A stretch of DNA of 64,000 bases from Streptomyces sp. NBC_01803 (GCF_035917415.1 NZ_CP109073.1:4386501-4450500), one strand, 5' to 3'; counted from the first letter of the stretch, positions 18,816 through 27,919 are shown. Numbers and translations are program-made. Notes: a model not told the origin generated them from the sequence alone.

Positions 18816-18949
18816 AGGCGGCCAAGGCCGCAGCGAACAGGGGTGATCGCGCTCCGTAATTTCCTACGGCTCTGTCGGTCCCGCGTCGTACCCTGGGAAT
18901 CCGGTACTCCAGTGCAGAGAGGGATGAGCAGGTCCGCAGCGGGCCGCCC

Positions 18950-19972
18950 ATGACACAAACACCGACACACCAGCCAGCGGCCCCCGCCGCTGAAGCGACC
19001 GCCCGGTTCACCGTGCCGGCGAAGCACCCGATGGTCACGGTGCTGGGCTCCGGCGACGCGCTGCTGCGCGTCATCGAGAAGGCGTTCCCCGCCACGGACA
19101 TCCACGTCCGGGGCAACGAGATCACCGCCACCGGCGACCGCGCCGAGGTGGAGCTGATCCAGCGCCTCTTCGACGAGATGATGATCGTCCTGCGCACTGG
19201 CCAGCCCCTGACGGAGGACGCCGTCGAGCGGTCGATCGCGATGCTGCGGGGCACGGAGGGCAGCGGCGCCACCAGCCCCGCGCAGGTCCTCACGCAGAAC
19301 ATCCTGTCGAACCGCGGCAAGACGATCCGCCCGAAGACGCTGAACCAGAAGCACTACGTCGACGCGATCGACACCCACACGATTGTCTTCGGCATCGGCC
19401 CGGCGGGCACCGGCAAGACGTACCTGGCGATGGCCAAGGCGGTGCAGGCCCTCCAGTCCAAGCAGGTCACCCGGATCATCCTGACCCGCCCGGCCGTCGA
19501 GGCGGGGGAGCGGCTCGGCTTCCTGCCCGGCACGCTGTACGAGAAGATCGACCCGTATCTGCGCCCGTTGTACGACGCGCTGCACGACATGCTCGACCCG
19601 GACTCGATCCCGCGGCTGCTCAGCGCGGGCACGATCGAGGTGGCGCCGCTGGCGTACATGCGGGGCCGGACGCTCAACGACGCCTTCATCATCCTGGACG
19701 AGGCGCAGAACACGAACGCCGAGCAGATGAAGATGTTCCTGACCCGGCTCGGCTTCGAATCCAAGATCGTGATCACCGGCGACGTCACCCAGGTCGACCT
19801 GCCCACCGGCACGAAGAGCGGCCTGCGGCAGGTGCAGGACATCCTCCAGGGCGTGGACGACGTGCACTTCTCTCGGCTCACCAGCCAGGACGTGGTCCGC
19901 CACAAGCTGGTCGGCCGGATCGTCGACGCCTACGAGCGCTTCGACGACCGGAACGACCGGAACGGAAAGTAG
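18950..19972 (+). CDS. PhoH family ATPase
   Basis: A 340-aa PhoH/YbeZ-type P-loop protein. The Walker A GPAGTGKT is near residue 148, Walker B FIILDEAQN near 247, and the sensor region SKIVITGDVTQVDLP near 270. PhoH binds ATP and RNA and works with YbeY in rRNA maturation and quality control. It begins the cluster PhoH-ybeY-CNNM, with ybeY starting 12 bp after its stop. The ATG at 18950 gives a Pro/Ala-rich N-terminus before the conserved start; an internal start near 19030 cannot be excluded. Confidence 0.95.
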   Translation: MTQTPTHQPAAPAAEATARFTVPAKHPMVTVLGSGDALLRVIEKAFPATDIHVRGNEITATGDRAEVELIQRLFDEMMIVLRTGQPLTEDAVERSIAMLRGTEGSGATSPAQVLTQNILSNRGKTIRPKTLNQKHYVDAIDTHTIVFGIGPAGTGKTYLAMAKAVQALQSKQVTRIILTRPAVEAGERLGFLPGTLYEKIDPYLRPLYDALHDMLDPDSIPRLLSAGTIEVAPLAYMRGRTLNDAFIILDEAQNTNAEQMKMFLTRLGFESKIVITGDVTQVDLPTGTKSGLRQVQDILQGVDDVHFSRLTSQDVVRHKLVGRIVDAYERFDDRNDRNGK

Positions 19973-19984
19973 CCGCCCGTCATC

Positions 19985-20482
19985 ATGGCGATCGAGGTCA
20001 ACAACGAATCCGGCGTGGAGATCGACGAGCGGTCCGTTCTGGACATCGCCCGCTACGCCCTCGCCCGGATGCGCATTCATCCGCTCTCCGAGCTCTCGGT
20101 GATCGCGGTCGACGAGGCGGCCATGGAGCAGCTCCATCTCCAGTGGATGGAGCTGCCCGGACCGACGGACGTGATGTCGTTCCCGATGGACGAGCTGCGG
20201 CCCCCCTCCCGGGACGACGAGGAGCCCATCCAGGGCCTGCTGGGGGACATCGTGCTCTGCCCCCAGGTGGCCAGAAAGCAGGGTGAGCAGGCCCCCACCC
20301 AGCACTCCATGGACGACGAGCTCGCGCTGCTCACCGTGCACGGCGTGCTGCACCTGCTCGGGTACGACCACGAGGAGCCCGTCGAGAAGGCCGAGATGTT
20401 CGGCCTCCAGAAGGCCATCGTCGACGGCTGGCGCGCCGAGCGCGGCCTGACGGGGCCGTCCCCGGCCCCGACCACGACATGA
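19985..20482 (+). CDS. ybeY: Endoribonuclease YbeY
   Basis: A 165-aa zinc endoribonuclease required for 16S rRNA 3'-end maturation and ribosome quality control. The zinc motif [14 protein letters not shown] (H-x3-H-x5-H) is near residue 119. The [15 protein letters not shown] segment is the other family signature. It lies between PhoH and the CNNM/CBS protein, the classic bacterial order, and its stop overlaps the next start as ATGA. Confidence 0.97.
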   Translation: MAIEVNNESGVEIDERSVLDIARYALARMRIHPLSELSVIAVDEAAMEQLHLQWMELPGPTDVMSFPMDELRPPSRDDEEPIQGLLGDIVLCPQVARKQGEQAPTQHSMDDELALLTVHGVLHLLGYDHEEPVEKAEMFGLQKAIVDGWRAERGLTGPSPAPTTT

Positions 20483-21843
20483 CCGGCTCCCTGCTCGTCG
20501 CCGTCGTGGCCCTGCTCGCCGTGGCCTGGCTGGCCTCCTGCGCGGAGGCCGGCCTCGCGGTGATCACCGGCTTCCGCGCCGAGGAGGCCGTGCGCGCCGG
20601 TCGGCGCGGCGCGGCCCGCCTCGCCGTGGCCGCCGCCGACCCGACCCGCTATCTGAACCTGGCACTGCTGCTGCGCGTCGCCAGCGAGATGGGCGCGGCG
20701 GTGCTGGTGGCGTACGCCTGCCTGAAGGAGTTCGGCGAGGTCTGGCAGGCGCTGACGGTGGCGTTCGGCGTGATGGTGCTGCTGTCGTTCGTGGCGGTCG
20801 GGGTCTCGCCGCGCACGATCGGCCGCCAGCATCCGCTGAACACGACGACGGCGGCGGCGTACGTGCTGGTGCCGCTGGCGCGGGTGCTGGGCCCGCTGAC
20901 GCAGTTCCTGATCATCCTGGGCAACGCGCTGACACCGGGCAAGGGTTTCCGCAAGGGGCCGTTCGCGTCGGAGGCCGAGCTGCGGGCGATGGTCGACCTG
21001 GCCGAGCGGGAGTCGCTGATCGAGGACGAGGAGCGCCGGATGGTGCACTCGGTCTTCGAGCTGGGCGACACCCTGGTGCGCGAGGTGATGGTGCCGCGCA
21101 CCGACCTGGTCACGATCGATCGGCACAAGACGCTGCGGCAGGCGCTGACGCTGGCGCTGCGCTCGGGCTTCTCGCGGATTCCGGTCACTGGGGAGAGCGA
21201 CGACGACATCGTCGGCATCGCGTATCTGAAGGACCTGACCCGGAAGGTGCACGACAGCCGGGCGGCGGAGGCCGAGCTGGTGGAGACGGTGATGCGGCCG
21301 GCGACGTTCGTGCCCGACACGAAGAACGCGGGCGATCTGCTGCGCGAGATGCAGCGGGACCACACGCACGCGGCGGTGGTGATCGACGAGTACGGCGGCA
21401 CGGCCGGGCTGGTGACCATCGAGGACATCCTGGAGGAGATCGTCGGGGAGATCACCGACGAGTACGACACGGAGCTGCCGCCGGTCGAGGCGCTCGGCGA
21501 CGGCGCGTACCGGGTCACCGCCCGGCTCGACCTCGGCGCGCTGGGAGAGTTGTACGGGCTGTGGCTGGACGACGAGGACGTGGAGACGGTCGGTGGCCTG
21601 CTGGCCAAGGCCCTGGGCCGGGTGCCGATCGCCGGCGCGCGGGCCGTCGTGGACATGTCGTCGGAGCAGAGCCGCACCCCCGCCGCCCCGCCCCTGGCGG
21701 CCCTCCGCCTGACGGCGGAGTCGGCGGCGGGCCGCCGCAACCGGATCGACCGTGTCCTGGTCGAGCCCATCCCGGCCGAGCCGGCCACCAACGGCGAGCC
21801 CCCCGGCTCCTCCCCATCCCGCCGCGACCACGGCCACCCCTGA
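20479..21843 (+). CDS. CNNM/CBS-domain ion transporter (hemolysin C family)
   Basis: A 454-aa DUF21-CBS-CorC_HlyC protein. Three to four membrane helices lie in residues 1-145 ([19 protein letters not shown] at the start). Then come two CBS domains, with [18 protein letters not shown] and [20 protein letters not shown], and a C-terminal CorC-type domain. The family exports Mg2+/Co2+ or regulates Mg2+ homeostasis. The start overlaps the ybeY stop by 4 bp. The Ala/Arg-rich tail beyond about 415 is lineage-specific. It is the last gene of the PhoH-ybeY unit; era lies 1.6 kb further on. Confidence 0.93.
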   Translation: MTGSLLVAVVALLAVAWLASCAEAGLAVITGFRAEEAVRAGRRGAARLAVAAADPTRYLNLALLLRVASEMGAAVLVAYACLKEFGEVWQALTVAFGVMVLLSFVAVGVSPRTIGRQHPLNTTTAAAYVLVPLARVLGPLTQFLIILGNALTPGKGFRKGPFASEAELRAMVDLAERESLIEDEERRMVHSVFELGDTLVREVMVPRTDLVTIDRHKTLRQALTLALRSGFSRIPVTGESDDDIVGIAYLKDLTRKVHDSRAAEAELVETVMRPATFVPDTKNAGDLLREMQRDHTHAAVVIDEYGGTAGLVTIEDILEEIVGEITDEYDTELPPVEALGDGAYRVTARLDLGALGELYGLWLDDEDVETVGGLLAKALGRVPIAGARAVVDMSSEQSRTPAAPPLAALRLTAESAAGRRNRIDRVLVEPIPAEPATNGEPPGSSPSRRDHGHP

Positions 21844-22230
21844 GCCGCCGCACGGGTGGGTGTGGCGGGGGACGGCTCGCGCCGCCGGTCGCGTCCTTCC
21901 GGGGCCGGACGGCCGGACGGCCGTAGGGGCATGGGGCTGAGCCGCCGTGCCGGTGACGTGCCGACGGGAAGCGGCTGGCGGGCGCCGTGGTGGTCCCGCC
22001 CGCGGCCTGCTCACGCCCGGCGGTCGCGTCCCTCCGGGGCCGGACGGGCCGGGCCGTTCGTTCCGCCGTGGTATCCGTCGGTGCCGATGTGCCGCATCGG
22101 CACCAGCCCGCGCTGCCGGTCCCGTGCCGCCGTGAGGCGGACGTGCTGAGGGGGCCGGGGCGCCGGCGCCCCGGCGTGCGTTCACTCGAATGGGGGTGTG
22201 CAGTGGCCGTACGGGCGTTCGGGTGGCGCC
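21844..22230. repeat. Gene-free 387 bp with a 27-bp repeat
   Basis: Between the CNNM gene and the secreted protein I see no gene. The sequence CGGTCGCGTCC(T/C)TCCGGGGC followed by CGGACGG occurs at 21886-21912 and 22021-22047, 135 bp apart, and the text around both copies is related. The frames are Arg/Pro/Gly-rich. The 3' end must hold the promoter of the 22231 gene. Confidence 0.6.
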
Positions 22231-23004
22231 ATGGGAGGCATGTACGCACACCACCTTCGGACGCTGCGGACCGCCGTCGTCGCCGGGCTGGCCGTGCTGA
22301 GTCTGGCCCTGGCGCCGGGGCGGCCGACCGCCGGGGAGGCGCTCAGTGAGCACCAGTTGCACGAGGCCCTGCTCGACGCCGTGGACTTCCCCGAGGGCTG
22401 GGCCGGCGACAGCGAGGAGAGCGCCGAGAAGCGCGGCTTCGGCGTTCCCCGGCCGACCGAGCCCGCCTGTGACGGCCTCTTCGACTTCAGCGAGGGCGAG
22501 GGCGAGGGAGAGGGCGGGAGCGACGGCGACGGCGACGACACCGTGGCCCGGGCCGGGTTCGCCAAGACCCGCAGCGGCCCGTTCGTCACCACCGTCGCCG
22601 CCGCGCACCGGGACGCCGGGGCGGCCGGAGACGATCTGGACGCGTTCCGCGCCGCGCTCGACGAGTGCGCCACCCTCCACACCCCGGAGGGGCCGGCGGA
22701 CAAGGCCGTCTCCGTCGCCTACGACGCGGCGCCGCTGGAGGTGAGGCGGCTGGGCGAGGAGTCCGTGGCCGTCCGCTTCCACCGGCGGCTGGACGGCGAG
22801 AGCGCCACCACGCCGGTGGTGGCCGATCTGGTGATCGTCCGGGTCGGCGCCCAGACCCTCCGCGTCGCCCAGGCCGGGCGCGACGACGGCGATACGGGCG
22901 ACGTCGAGAAGATCGCGGACCGGGCGGTGGAGAAGCTCGAACAGGTCGCCGCCGGCCGGGTGCCCGCGCCGCCCGCGGACCAGCCGGGGACCACGGAACT
23001 GTGA
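22231..23004 (+). CDS. Secreted or membrane-anchored protein of unknown function
   Basis: About 257 aa from the ATG at 22231 (ATG 22240 and GTG 22198 are alternatives). A signal peptide follows: basic HHLRTLRT, then the hydrophobic AVVAGLAVLSLALAPG and a likely cleavage after PTAGEA. A very acidic Glu-Gly/Asp-Gly run (EGEGEGEGG then SDGDGDD) near residue 92 separates two conserved halves. The rest resembles the sensor-like extracellular proteins common in streptomycetes (QLHEALLDAVDFPEGW, VVADLVIVRVGAQTLRV), for which no function is known. It is upstream of the cytidine-deaminase-like gene on the same strand. Confidence 0.75.
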   Translation: MGGMYAHHLRTLRTAVVAGLAVLSLALAPGRPTAGEALSEHQLHEALLDAVDFPEGWAGDSEESAEKRGFGVPRPTEPACDGLFDFSEGEGEGEGGSDGDGDDTVARAGFAKTRSGPFVTTVAAAHRDAGAAGDDLDAFRAALDECATLHTPEGPADKAVSVAYDAAPLEVRRLGEESVAVRFHRRLDGESATTPVVADLVIVRVGAQTLRVAQAGRDDGDTGDVEKIADRAVEKLEQVAAGRVPAPPADQPGTTEL

Positions 23005-23032
23005 GCTCGGCGGAGCACATAAGCTCGGTCGT

Positions 23033-23404
23033 ATGACTGACGCCGCCTCCGCCGACGCTCTCGATCCCGAGGACCGCAAGATCATCACGCTGGCCCGCAG
23101 CGCCCGCGCCCGCAACGGTGTCCCCGAGGGAGCGGCCGTGCGCGACGACACCGGCCGCACCTACGTGGCCACCACGGTCGCGCTCGACTCGCTGCGGCTG
23201 AGCGCGCTCCGGACGGCGGTGGCGATGGCGGTGGCCAGCGGGGCGGCGGCCCTGGAGGCGGCGGCCGTGGTGAGCGAGGCGGCGGCCGTGCCGGACGGCG
23301 ATCTGGCGGCCGTCCGGGACCTCGGTGGCCCGGGGGGCAAGGACGTCCCCGTTCTCCTGGCTGGCCCCGACGGGCGGCTTCGTGCGACCATCGCCGGGTC
23401 ATGA
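23033..23404 (+). CDS. Cytidine deaminase-like protein lacking the catalytic residues
   Basis: A 123-aa protein with the fold pattern of the small cytidine deaminases (LDPEDRKIITLARSARARNG at the start, then GRTYVATTV). However, the zinc and catalytic motifs are gone. Where active enzymes have the Cys/His-Ala-Glu motif this reads LSALRTAVAMAV, and where they have Pro-Cys-x2-Cys it reads VPDGDLAAVRDLG. It therefore cannot be a zinc deaminase. Its conserved place immediately before era, with a 4-bp ATGA overlap, is typical of actinobacteria and suggests a non-enzymatic role tied to Era or ribosome assembly. Confidence 0.75.
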   Translation: MTDAASADALDPEDRKIITLARSARARNGVPEGAAVRDDTGRTYVATTVALDSLRLSALRTAVAMAVASGAAALEAAAVVSEAAAVPDGDLAAVRDLGGPGGKDVPVLLAGPDGRLRATIAGS

Positions 23405-24351
23405 GCACCCCTGAGCCGAGCCCGCAGACCACGACCAGCCCGCACCGTTCCGGATTCGCCTGTTTCGTCGGCCGTCCCAACGCGGGCAAGTCCACGCTGA
23501 CCAACGCCCTGGTGGGCACGAAGGTCGCGATCACCTCCAACCGCCCGCAGACCACCCGCCACTCGGTGCGCGGCATCGTGCACCGCCCGGAAGCGCAGCT
23601 CATCCTGGTGGACACCCCGGGCCTGCACCGGCCGCGCACACTGCTCGGCCAGCGGCTGAACGACGTCGTGCGCGCCACGTGGGCCGAGGTGGACGTGATC
23701 GGCTTCTGCCTCCCGGCGAACGAGAAGATCGGCCCCGGCGACCGTTTCATCGCCAAGGAGCTGTCCCAGATCAAGCGGACGCCGAAGGTGGCGGTCGTCA
23801 CCAAGACCGACCTGGTGGACAACGAGGCGCTCGCCGAGCAGCTCATCGCCGTGGACCAGCTCGGCAAGGAGGTCGGCGTCGAGTGGGCGGAGATCGTCCC
23901 GGTCTCCGCCACCGCCGGCCGACAGGTGGGGCTGCTGGCCGATCTGTTGGTGCCGCTGCTGCCCGAGGGCCCGCCGCTGTACCCGGAGGGCGACCTCACC
24001 GACGAGCCCGAGCAGGTGATGATCGCGGAGCTGATCCGCGAGGCCGCGCTGGAGGGCGTGCGGGACGAGCTGCCGCACTCGATCGCGGTGGTGGTCGAGG
24101 AGATGCTGCCGCGCGAGGACCGCCCGGCCGACCGGCCGCTGCTGGACATCCACGCCTTCCTCTACATCGAACGCACCAGCCAGAAGGGCATCGTGATCGG
24201 CCCGAAGGGCGCCCGCCTGAAGGACGTCGGCACGAAGGCCCGCCGCCAGATCGAGGCCCTGCTGGGCACGCCGGTCTTTCTCGACCTGCATGTGAAGGTC
24301 GCCAAGGACTGGCAGCGCGACCCCAAGCAGCTGCGCAAGCTGGGCTTCTGA
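23401..24351 (+). CDS. era: GTPase Era
   Basis: A 316-aa Ras-like GTPase with a C-terminal KH domain. The P-loop GRPNAGKST is near residue 22, DTPGLHRP (G3) near 70, and TKTDLVD (G4) near 135, followed by VSATAG (G5). The KH part contains ERTSQKGIVIGPKGARLKDV. Era binds the 3' end of 16S rRNA and chaperones 30S maturation, which fits the nearby PhoH and YbeY. Its start overlaps the preceding gene by 4 bp. Confidence 0.97.
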   Translation: MSTPEPSPQTTTSPHRSGFACFVGRPNAGKSTLTNALVGTKVAITSNRPQTTRHSVRGIVHRPEAQLILVDTPGLHRPRTLLGQRLNDVVRATWAEVDVIGFCLPANEKIGPGDRFIAKELSQIKRTPKVAVVTKTDLVDNEALAEQLIAVDQLGKEVGVEWAEIVPVSATAGRQVGLLADLLVPLLPEGPPLYPEGDLTDEPEQVMIAELIREAALEGVRDELPHSIAVVVEEMLPREDRPADRPLLDIHAFLYIERTSQKGIVIGPKGARLKDVGTKARRQIEALLGTPVFLDLHVKVAKDWQRDPKQLRKLGF

Positions 24352-24412
24352 CGGACCGTCCGGGCGGTTGATCCGGTCGCCGGGAATGCCGCGCGGTGGC
24401 AGGGTGCGGCGC

Positions 24413-24790
24413 ATGGCGCCCGCATACGAGATCCGTGCCGACCACGACGCCCGGACGATCGTGGTCCACCGGGCGTACGCGCCGACGATCGCCGGACCGG
24501 CCCCGGCGGTCGTGGTCCGTGCCGACGCGCGTGTCCAGTGGGATCCCGAACGGTCGCCGCGGGGCGCGGCGTTGACCACGACTGCATCCAGGTCGGCGTC
24601 GGCCGGAGCCTGATCCGCACCTTCGTCGAGGAGTGGATCACCGGCCTCACCGGCGGATGCGCGCGATCGCGGCGCGGGCGCGGAGCGGGCGGACCGCCGG
24701 GGCCCGGCGGCTGATCCGCCCGAGCGCCCCTGTCCCGTGCCTCGGGCGATCGCCGAACGCCTGCACGTCGGCGCCCGTCAGCCGAGCCCG
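24413..24790 (+). pseudogene. DUF4291 family pseudogene
   Basis: The ATG at 24413 begins MAPAYEIRADHDARTIVVHR, then AYAPTIAGPA, the normal start of DUF4291 proteins. It then jumps to ADARVQWDPERSPRGAA, skipping what in family members is about 90-100 residues with FVPPF and tryptophan motifs. A frameshift near 24570 follows, after which the second frame reads DHDCIQVGVGRSLIRTFVEE, then WITGLTGG. A further shift leads to ERPCPVPRAIAERLHVGA near 24730-24775. The pieces are in the family's order but cannot be translated as one protein. Confidence 0.8.
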
Positions 24791-24839
24791 CACCCTCCGG
24801 AACGTCAACGATTCGGCCAGCCATGGACGTTGCCTCTAT

Positions 24840-24857
24840 ATGTCATGTCTATGACAT
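24840..24857. promoter_or_regulatory. Perfect 18-bp inverted repeat upstream of the subtilisin gene
   Basis: ATGTCAT-GTCT-ATGACAT, a perfect 7-4-7 inverted repeat, lies 169 bp before the subtilisin start in an AT-richer stretch. It looks like an operator for a dimeric regulator. No protein can be named. Confidence 0.5.
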
Positions 24858-25026
24858 TCAGTGGACGGTCTTGCCGTCGTCGCCGCGCTCCGCGAATCTT
24901 TCGACGGCGGGAATCCGAACGTATGACCAATACCCCGGGCCTCGCCCGTGCGCACCACCCCGTGCGCGCACCCCCACACTGGCGTGCCGCACCCACGGCG
25001 CCCACCGATGAAGAGGACAACCCCAC

Positions 25027-26253
25027 ATGGCATTGACGCGCTCCGCACAGAGCCCCGCACGCTCTCCGAGACGCGGTGTCGCCACGGTCATAGCGGCCGT
25101 CGCCACGGCCGCGATAGCCGCGGTCGGCGCGCTTCCGGCGGAGGCAGCCCCCGCCGAAGGCGTCGTCATCGGGGCCGGCTCCCCCAACGCCGTCTCCGGC
25201 AGTTACATCGTCACCCTGGAGGAGAGCGCCGGCGTCGCGTCCGCCTCCGGCCAGGGCCGGAACCTCATCTCCGAGTACGGCGGCACGGTGGAGCGCACCT
25301 ACCGGGCCGCGCTCAACGGCTACGCGGCCCAGCTCAGCCCCGCCGAGGCCCGGCGCCTGGCGGCGGACCCCGCCGTCGCATCCGTCGTCCAGGACGTCGA
25401 GGTGCACGTCGACGCCACCCAGACCAACGCTCCCTGGGGCCTGGACCGGATCGACCAGGCCGCGCTGCCGCTCAACGGCACCTACACGTACCCCGACTCG
25501 GCGGGCAGCGGCGTGACGGTCTACGTCATCGACACCGGCGTGCGCGTCACCCACACCGACATCGCCGGCCGCGCCTTCAACGGCTACGACTTCGTCAGCA
25601 ACGACTCCGTCGCCCAGGACGGCAACGGCCACGGCACGCACGTCGCGACGACCGCCGCCGGCACCACGTACGGCGTGGCGAAGAGCGCGCGGGTCGTCGG
25701 CGTCCGGGTCCTCAACAACTCCGGCTCCGGCACCACCGCGGGCGTGATCGCGGGCATCGACTGGGTGACCCAGAACCACTCCGGCCCGTCCGTCGCCAAC
25801 ATGTCGCTGGGCGGCGGCGTCAGCACGGCCCTGGACAACGCGGTCCGCAACTCCATCGCCAGCGGCGTCACCTACGCCATCGCGGCCGGCAACAGCGGTG
25901 CGGACGCCTCGACCGCGTCCCCGGCCCGCGTCACCGAGGCGATCACCGTCGGTGCCACCGACCGGAACGACGCCAAGCCGAGCTGGTCCAACTACGGCCC
26001 GATCGTGGACATCTTCGCCCCGGGCGTGGACATCACGGCCGGCTGGAAGACCTCGGACACCTCCACCAACACCATCTCCGGGACATCGATGGCCACGCCG
26101 CACGTCGCGGGCGCGGCGGCGGTCTACCTGGCCGGTCACCCCGGCTCCACGCCGTCGCAGGTCGCCACCGCCCTCGTCAACGGCGCCACCAGCGGCGTGC
26201 TGACCGGCCTCGGCGGCGGCTCCCCGAACAAGCTGCTGCGGCTCGTCCCGTAA
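25027..26253 (+). CDS. Secreted S8 family serine protease (subtilisin/proteinase K type)
   Basis: A 408-aa preproprotease. A signal peptide (RRGVATVIAAVATAAIAAVG, cleavage after PAEA at about 40) is followed by an I9 inhibitor-type propeptide to about residue 129 (GSYIVTLEE...GYAAQLSPAEARRL). The mature peptidase then starts near TQTNAPWGLDRI. The catalytic triad is Asp169 in VYVIDTGV, His202 in GNGHGTHVA and Ser354 in SGTSMATPHVAG, with the oxyanion Asn in AIAAGNSG. This is the proteinase K subfamily, exported and autoprocessed. There is no C-terminal carbohydrate-binding or P domain. The palindrome at 24840 may control it. Confidence 0.95.
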   Translation: MALTRSAQSPARSPRRGVATVIAAVATAAIAAVGALPAEAAPAEGVVIGAGSPNAVSGSYIVTLEESAGVASASGQGRNLISEYGGTVERTYRAALNGYAAQLSPAEARRLAADPAVASVVQDVEVHVDATQTNAPWGLDRIDQAALPLNGTYTYPDSAGSGVTVYVIDTGVRVTHTDIAGRAFNGYDFVSNDSVAQDGNGHGTHVATTAAGTTYGVAKSARVVGVRVLNNSGSGTTAGVIAGIDWVTQNHSGPSVANMSLGGGVSTALDNAVRNSIASGVTYAIAAGNSGADASTASPARVTEAITVGATDRNDAKPSWSNYGPIVDIFAPGVDITAGWKTSDTSTNTISGTSMATPHVAGAAAVYLAGHPGSTPSQVATALVNGATSGVLTGLGGGSPNKLLRLVP

Positions 26254-26357
26254 CTCCTGGCACCACCGAAGGCCCCTCCGCCGTGGACCGGCTCCCCCCG
26301 CCGGTCCGCGGCGGAGGCGTGTCCGGGCGCGGGCGGTCCGGGCGCGGCGGCCGGGGC

Positions 26358-26660
26358 TCAGGAAGCCGGGGCGGTGAAGCGGGTGAGGACGGCCATCACG
26401 ATGGTGTGCGCGTTGGACACCAGCGCCTCGATCTGCTGGGCCCGCTCGCCCAGGACCCACCGCCGCGCGAACAGCACCACGGCCCCGAGCACCCGATGGC
26501 GAGGATCTCCGGATCGGACTCCGAGAGCCCGGCGGTGTCCAGGTAAGGCTTGGTGAACTGGAGGATCGTGTCCACGAACGTCGTGTTGACCGTCTGCCAG
26601 GCGCCGTCGATCGTCGCGCTCACCGCGAGGATCTCCACGAACGCGATCCGGGCCAGGCGT
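26358..26660 (-). pseudogene. 5'-truncated, frameshifted TetR-family regulator
   Basis: Only the C-terminal ligand-binding part survives: LARIAFVEILAVSATIDGAW and then TAGLSESDPEILAIG. After a frameshift near 26493 it continues as GAVVLFARRWVLGERAQQIE, then ALVSNAHTIVMAVL. The N-terminal helix-turn-helix is missing. At about 26660 it meets, back to back, a flavin monooxygenase that has also lost its 5' end. In intact relatives the two are divergent, with the shared promoter between them; that region and both N-termini are deleted here. Confidence 0.78.
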
Positions 26661-26999
26661 GTGCCCGACTTCGCCTTCACCGTGGGCTACACCAACGCCT
26701 CCTGGACGCTCAAGGCCGACCTGGTCAGCCCATACGTCTGCCGCCTTCTGGCGCACATGGACGAGCGCGGCTACCGTCAGTGCGTCCCCGAACGGGACCC
26801 GTCCGTCGCGGAGGAGCCGTTTCTCGACTTCACCGCCGGGTATGTGCTCCGCTCCATCGACGCCTTCCCCAAGCAGGGCGCGCGGGCGCCGTGGCGGCTG
26901 CGGATGAACTACCTGTACGACATCCGCTCGCTGCGCCGGGGCTCGGTCGAGGAGGAGATGAGATGCAGCGCGTCCCCGCGCGCGTCTTCGCGCGTGTGA
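26658..26999 (+). pseudogene. C-terminal fragment of a flavin-containing monooxygenase
   Basis: Reads VPDFAFTVGYTNASWTLKAD, then LVSPYVCRLLAHMDERGY, then EEPFLDFTAGYVLRSIDAFP and RAPWRLRMNY. This is the C-terminal quarter of the FAD-dependent monooxygenase (Baeyer-Villiger/FMO-like) proteins, as found beside esterases. The Rossmann FAD and NADPH motifs are absent and the fragment has no suitable start. It is directly followed, overlapping, by an HSL-type hydrolase, so the original operon was probably monooxygenase plus esterase for ketone or ester catabolism, controlled by the truncated TetR. Confidence 0.8.
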
Positions 27000-27919
27000 G
27001 TCAGGTGAGGGAGAGCATGACCAGCGCTCAGCAGGCGGCGTTCGTCGCGGCCCTGCGGCTCTACGCGATGAAGAGCCGCCTGTCCGACGGCGAGCGGACC
27101 CTGGCCGGGGCCCGCAGGCTCCAGGCCGGGGGCCCCGCCCGGCCGCCGGGTCGGCTCGGTGCCAAGGTCCACCTCTCCCGCGACGACGCCCTCGGCTTCC
27201 CCGTCCACACGCTGCGCCCGAAACGGCCCGCGATGGCGCCGGGCCGCACGGTCCTCTACCTCCACGGCGGCGGGTACGTCAACGACTTCGTCTCCCAGCA
27301 CTGGGCGTTCATGGCATCGCTGGCCGACCGGACCGGCGCCACGGTGATCGCCCCGCAGTACCCGCTGGCCCCGGACCACACCTGGCGCGACTCGTTCCCG
27401 CGGGTTCTGGACCTGGCCCGGGGCCCGGGCGGCCCGCCGCCTGTCCTGATGGGCGACTCGGCGGGCGGCGGCTACGCCCTGGCCCTGGCCCAGGCCCTCG
27501 CCGCCGAGGGCGGGCACGCGCCGGAGACGGTGCTGATCTCCCCGTTCGTCGACGCCACCCTCTCCCACCCGGACACCGCCGAGCACGACCGCGCCGATCC
27601 CTGGCTGGCCACCGAGGGGCTGCGCGCCTGCGGGCGCGCGTGGGCCGGCGCCGACGACCCGGCCCGCCCGGAGATCAGCCCCCTCTTCGGCGACTTCACG
27701 GGCCTGGGCCGCATGCTGGTCTTCACCGGCACCCGGGACACGCTCCACCCCCAGATCCGCGACCTGGCCCACCGCGCCCGCGCGGCGGGCGTCCCCTGCG
27801 ACCTGGTCGTCGCGCCCGACTGCGTCCACGTCTACCCGATCCTCGCCATCCCGGAGGCCCGGGCCCCGCGCGAGGCGATCGCCGCCTTCCTGGCCGGAAC
27901 CCCGTCTAGCGGCTGCTGA
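26963..27919 (+). CDS. HSL-type alpha/beta hydrolase (esterase)
   Basis: A 318-aa hormone-sensitive-lipase-family esterase. The oxyanion motif HGGGY is at 101-105, the nucleophile elbow GDSAGG is near 162, the Asp is in FTGTRDTLH near 258 and the His in APDCVHVYP near 287. It starts at ATG 26963 behind a GGAGGAG site inside the last codons of the monooxygenase remnant; ATG 27017 is an alternative. The gene itself looks intact but its native promoter, upstream of the monooxygenase, is gone. Expression, if any, depends on a fortuitous promoter. Confidence 0.87.
   Translation: MQRVPARVFARVSQVRESMTSAQQAAFVAALRLYAMKSRLSDGERTLAGARRLQAGGPARPPGRLGAKVHLSRDDALGFPVHTLRPKRPAMAPGRTVLYLHGGGYVNDFVSQHWAFMASLADRTGATVIAPQYPLAPDHTWRDSFPRVLDLARGPGGPPPVLMGDSAGGGYALALAQALAAEGGHAPETVLISPFVDATLSHPDTAEHDRADPWLATEGLRACGRAWAGADDPARPEISPLFGDFTGLGRMLVFTGTRDTLHPQIRDLAHRARAAGVPCDLVVAPDCVHVYPILAIPEARAPREAIAAFLAGTPSSGC

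Noticed and set aside
18260..20371. A 703-aa minus-strand frame over PfkB, PhoH and ybeY
   Set aside because: It is fully antisense to three conserved genes and shows no domain.
20077..23160. A 1,027-aa minus-strand frame over ybeY, CNNM and the secreted protein
   Set aside because: Antisense to real genes, with low-complexity His/Arg/Gln composition.
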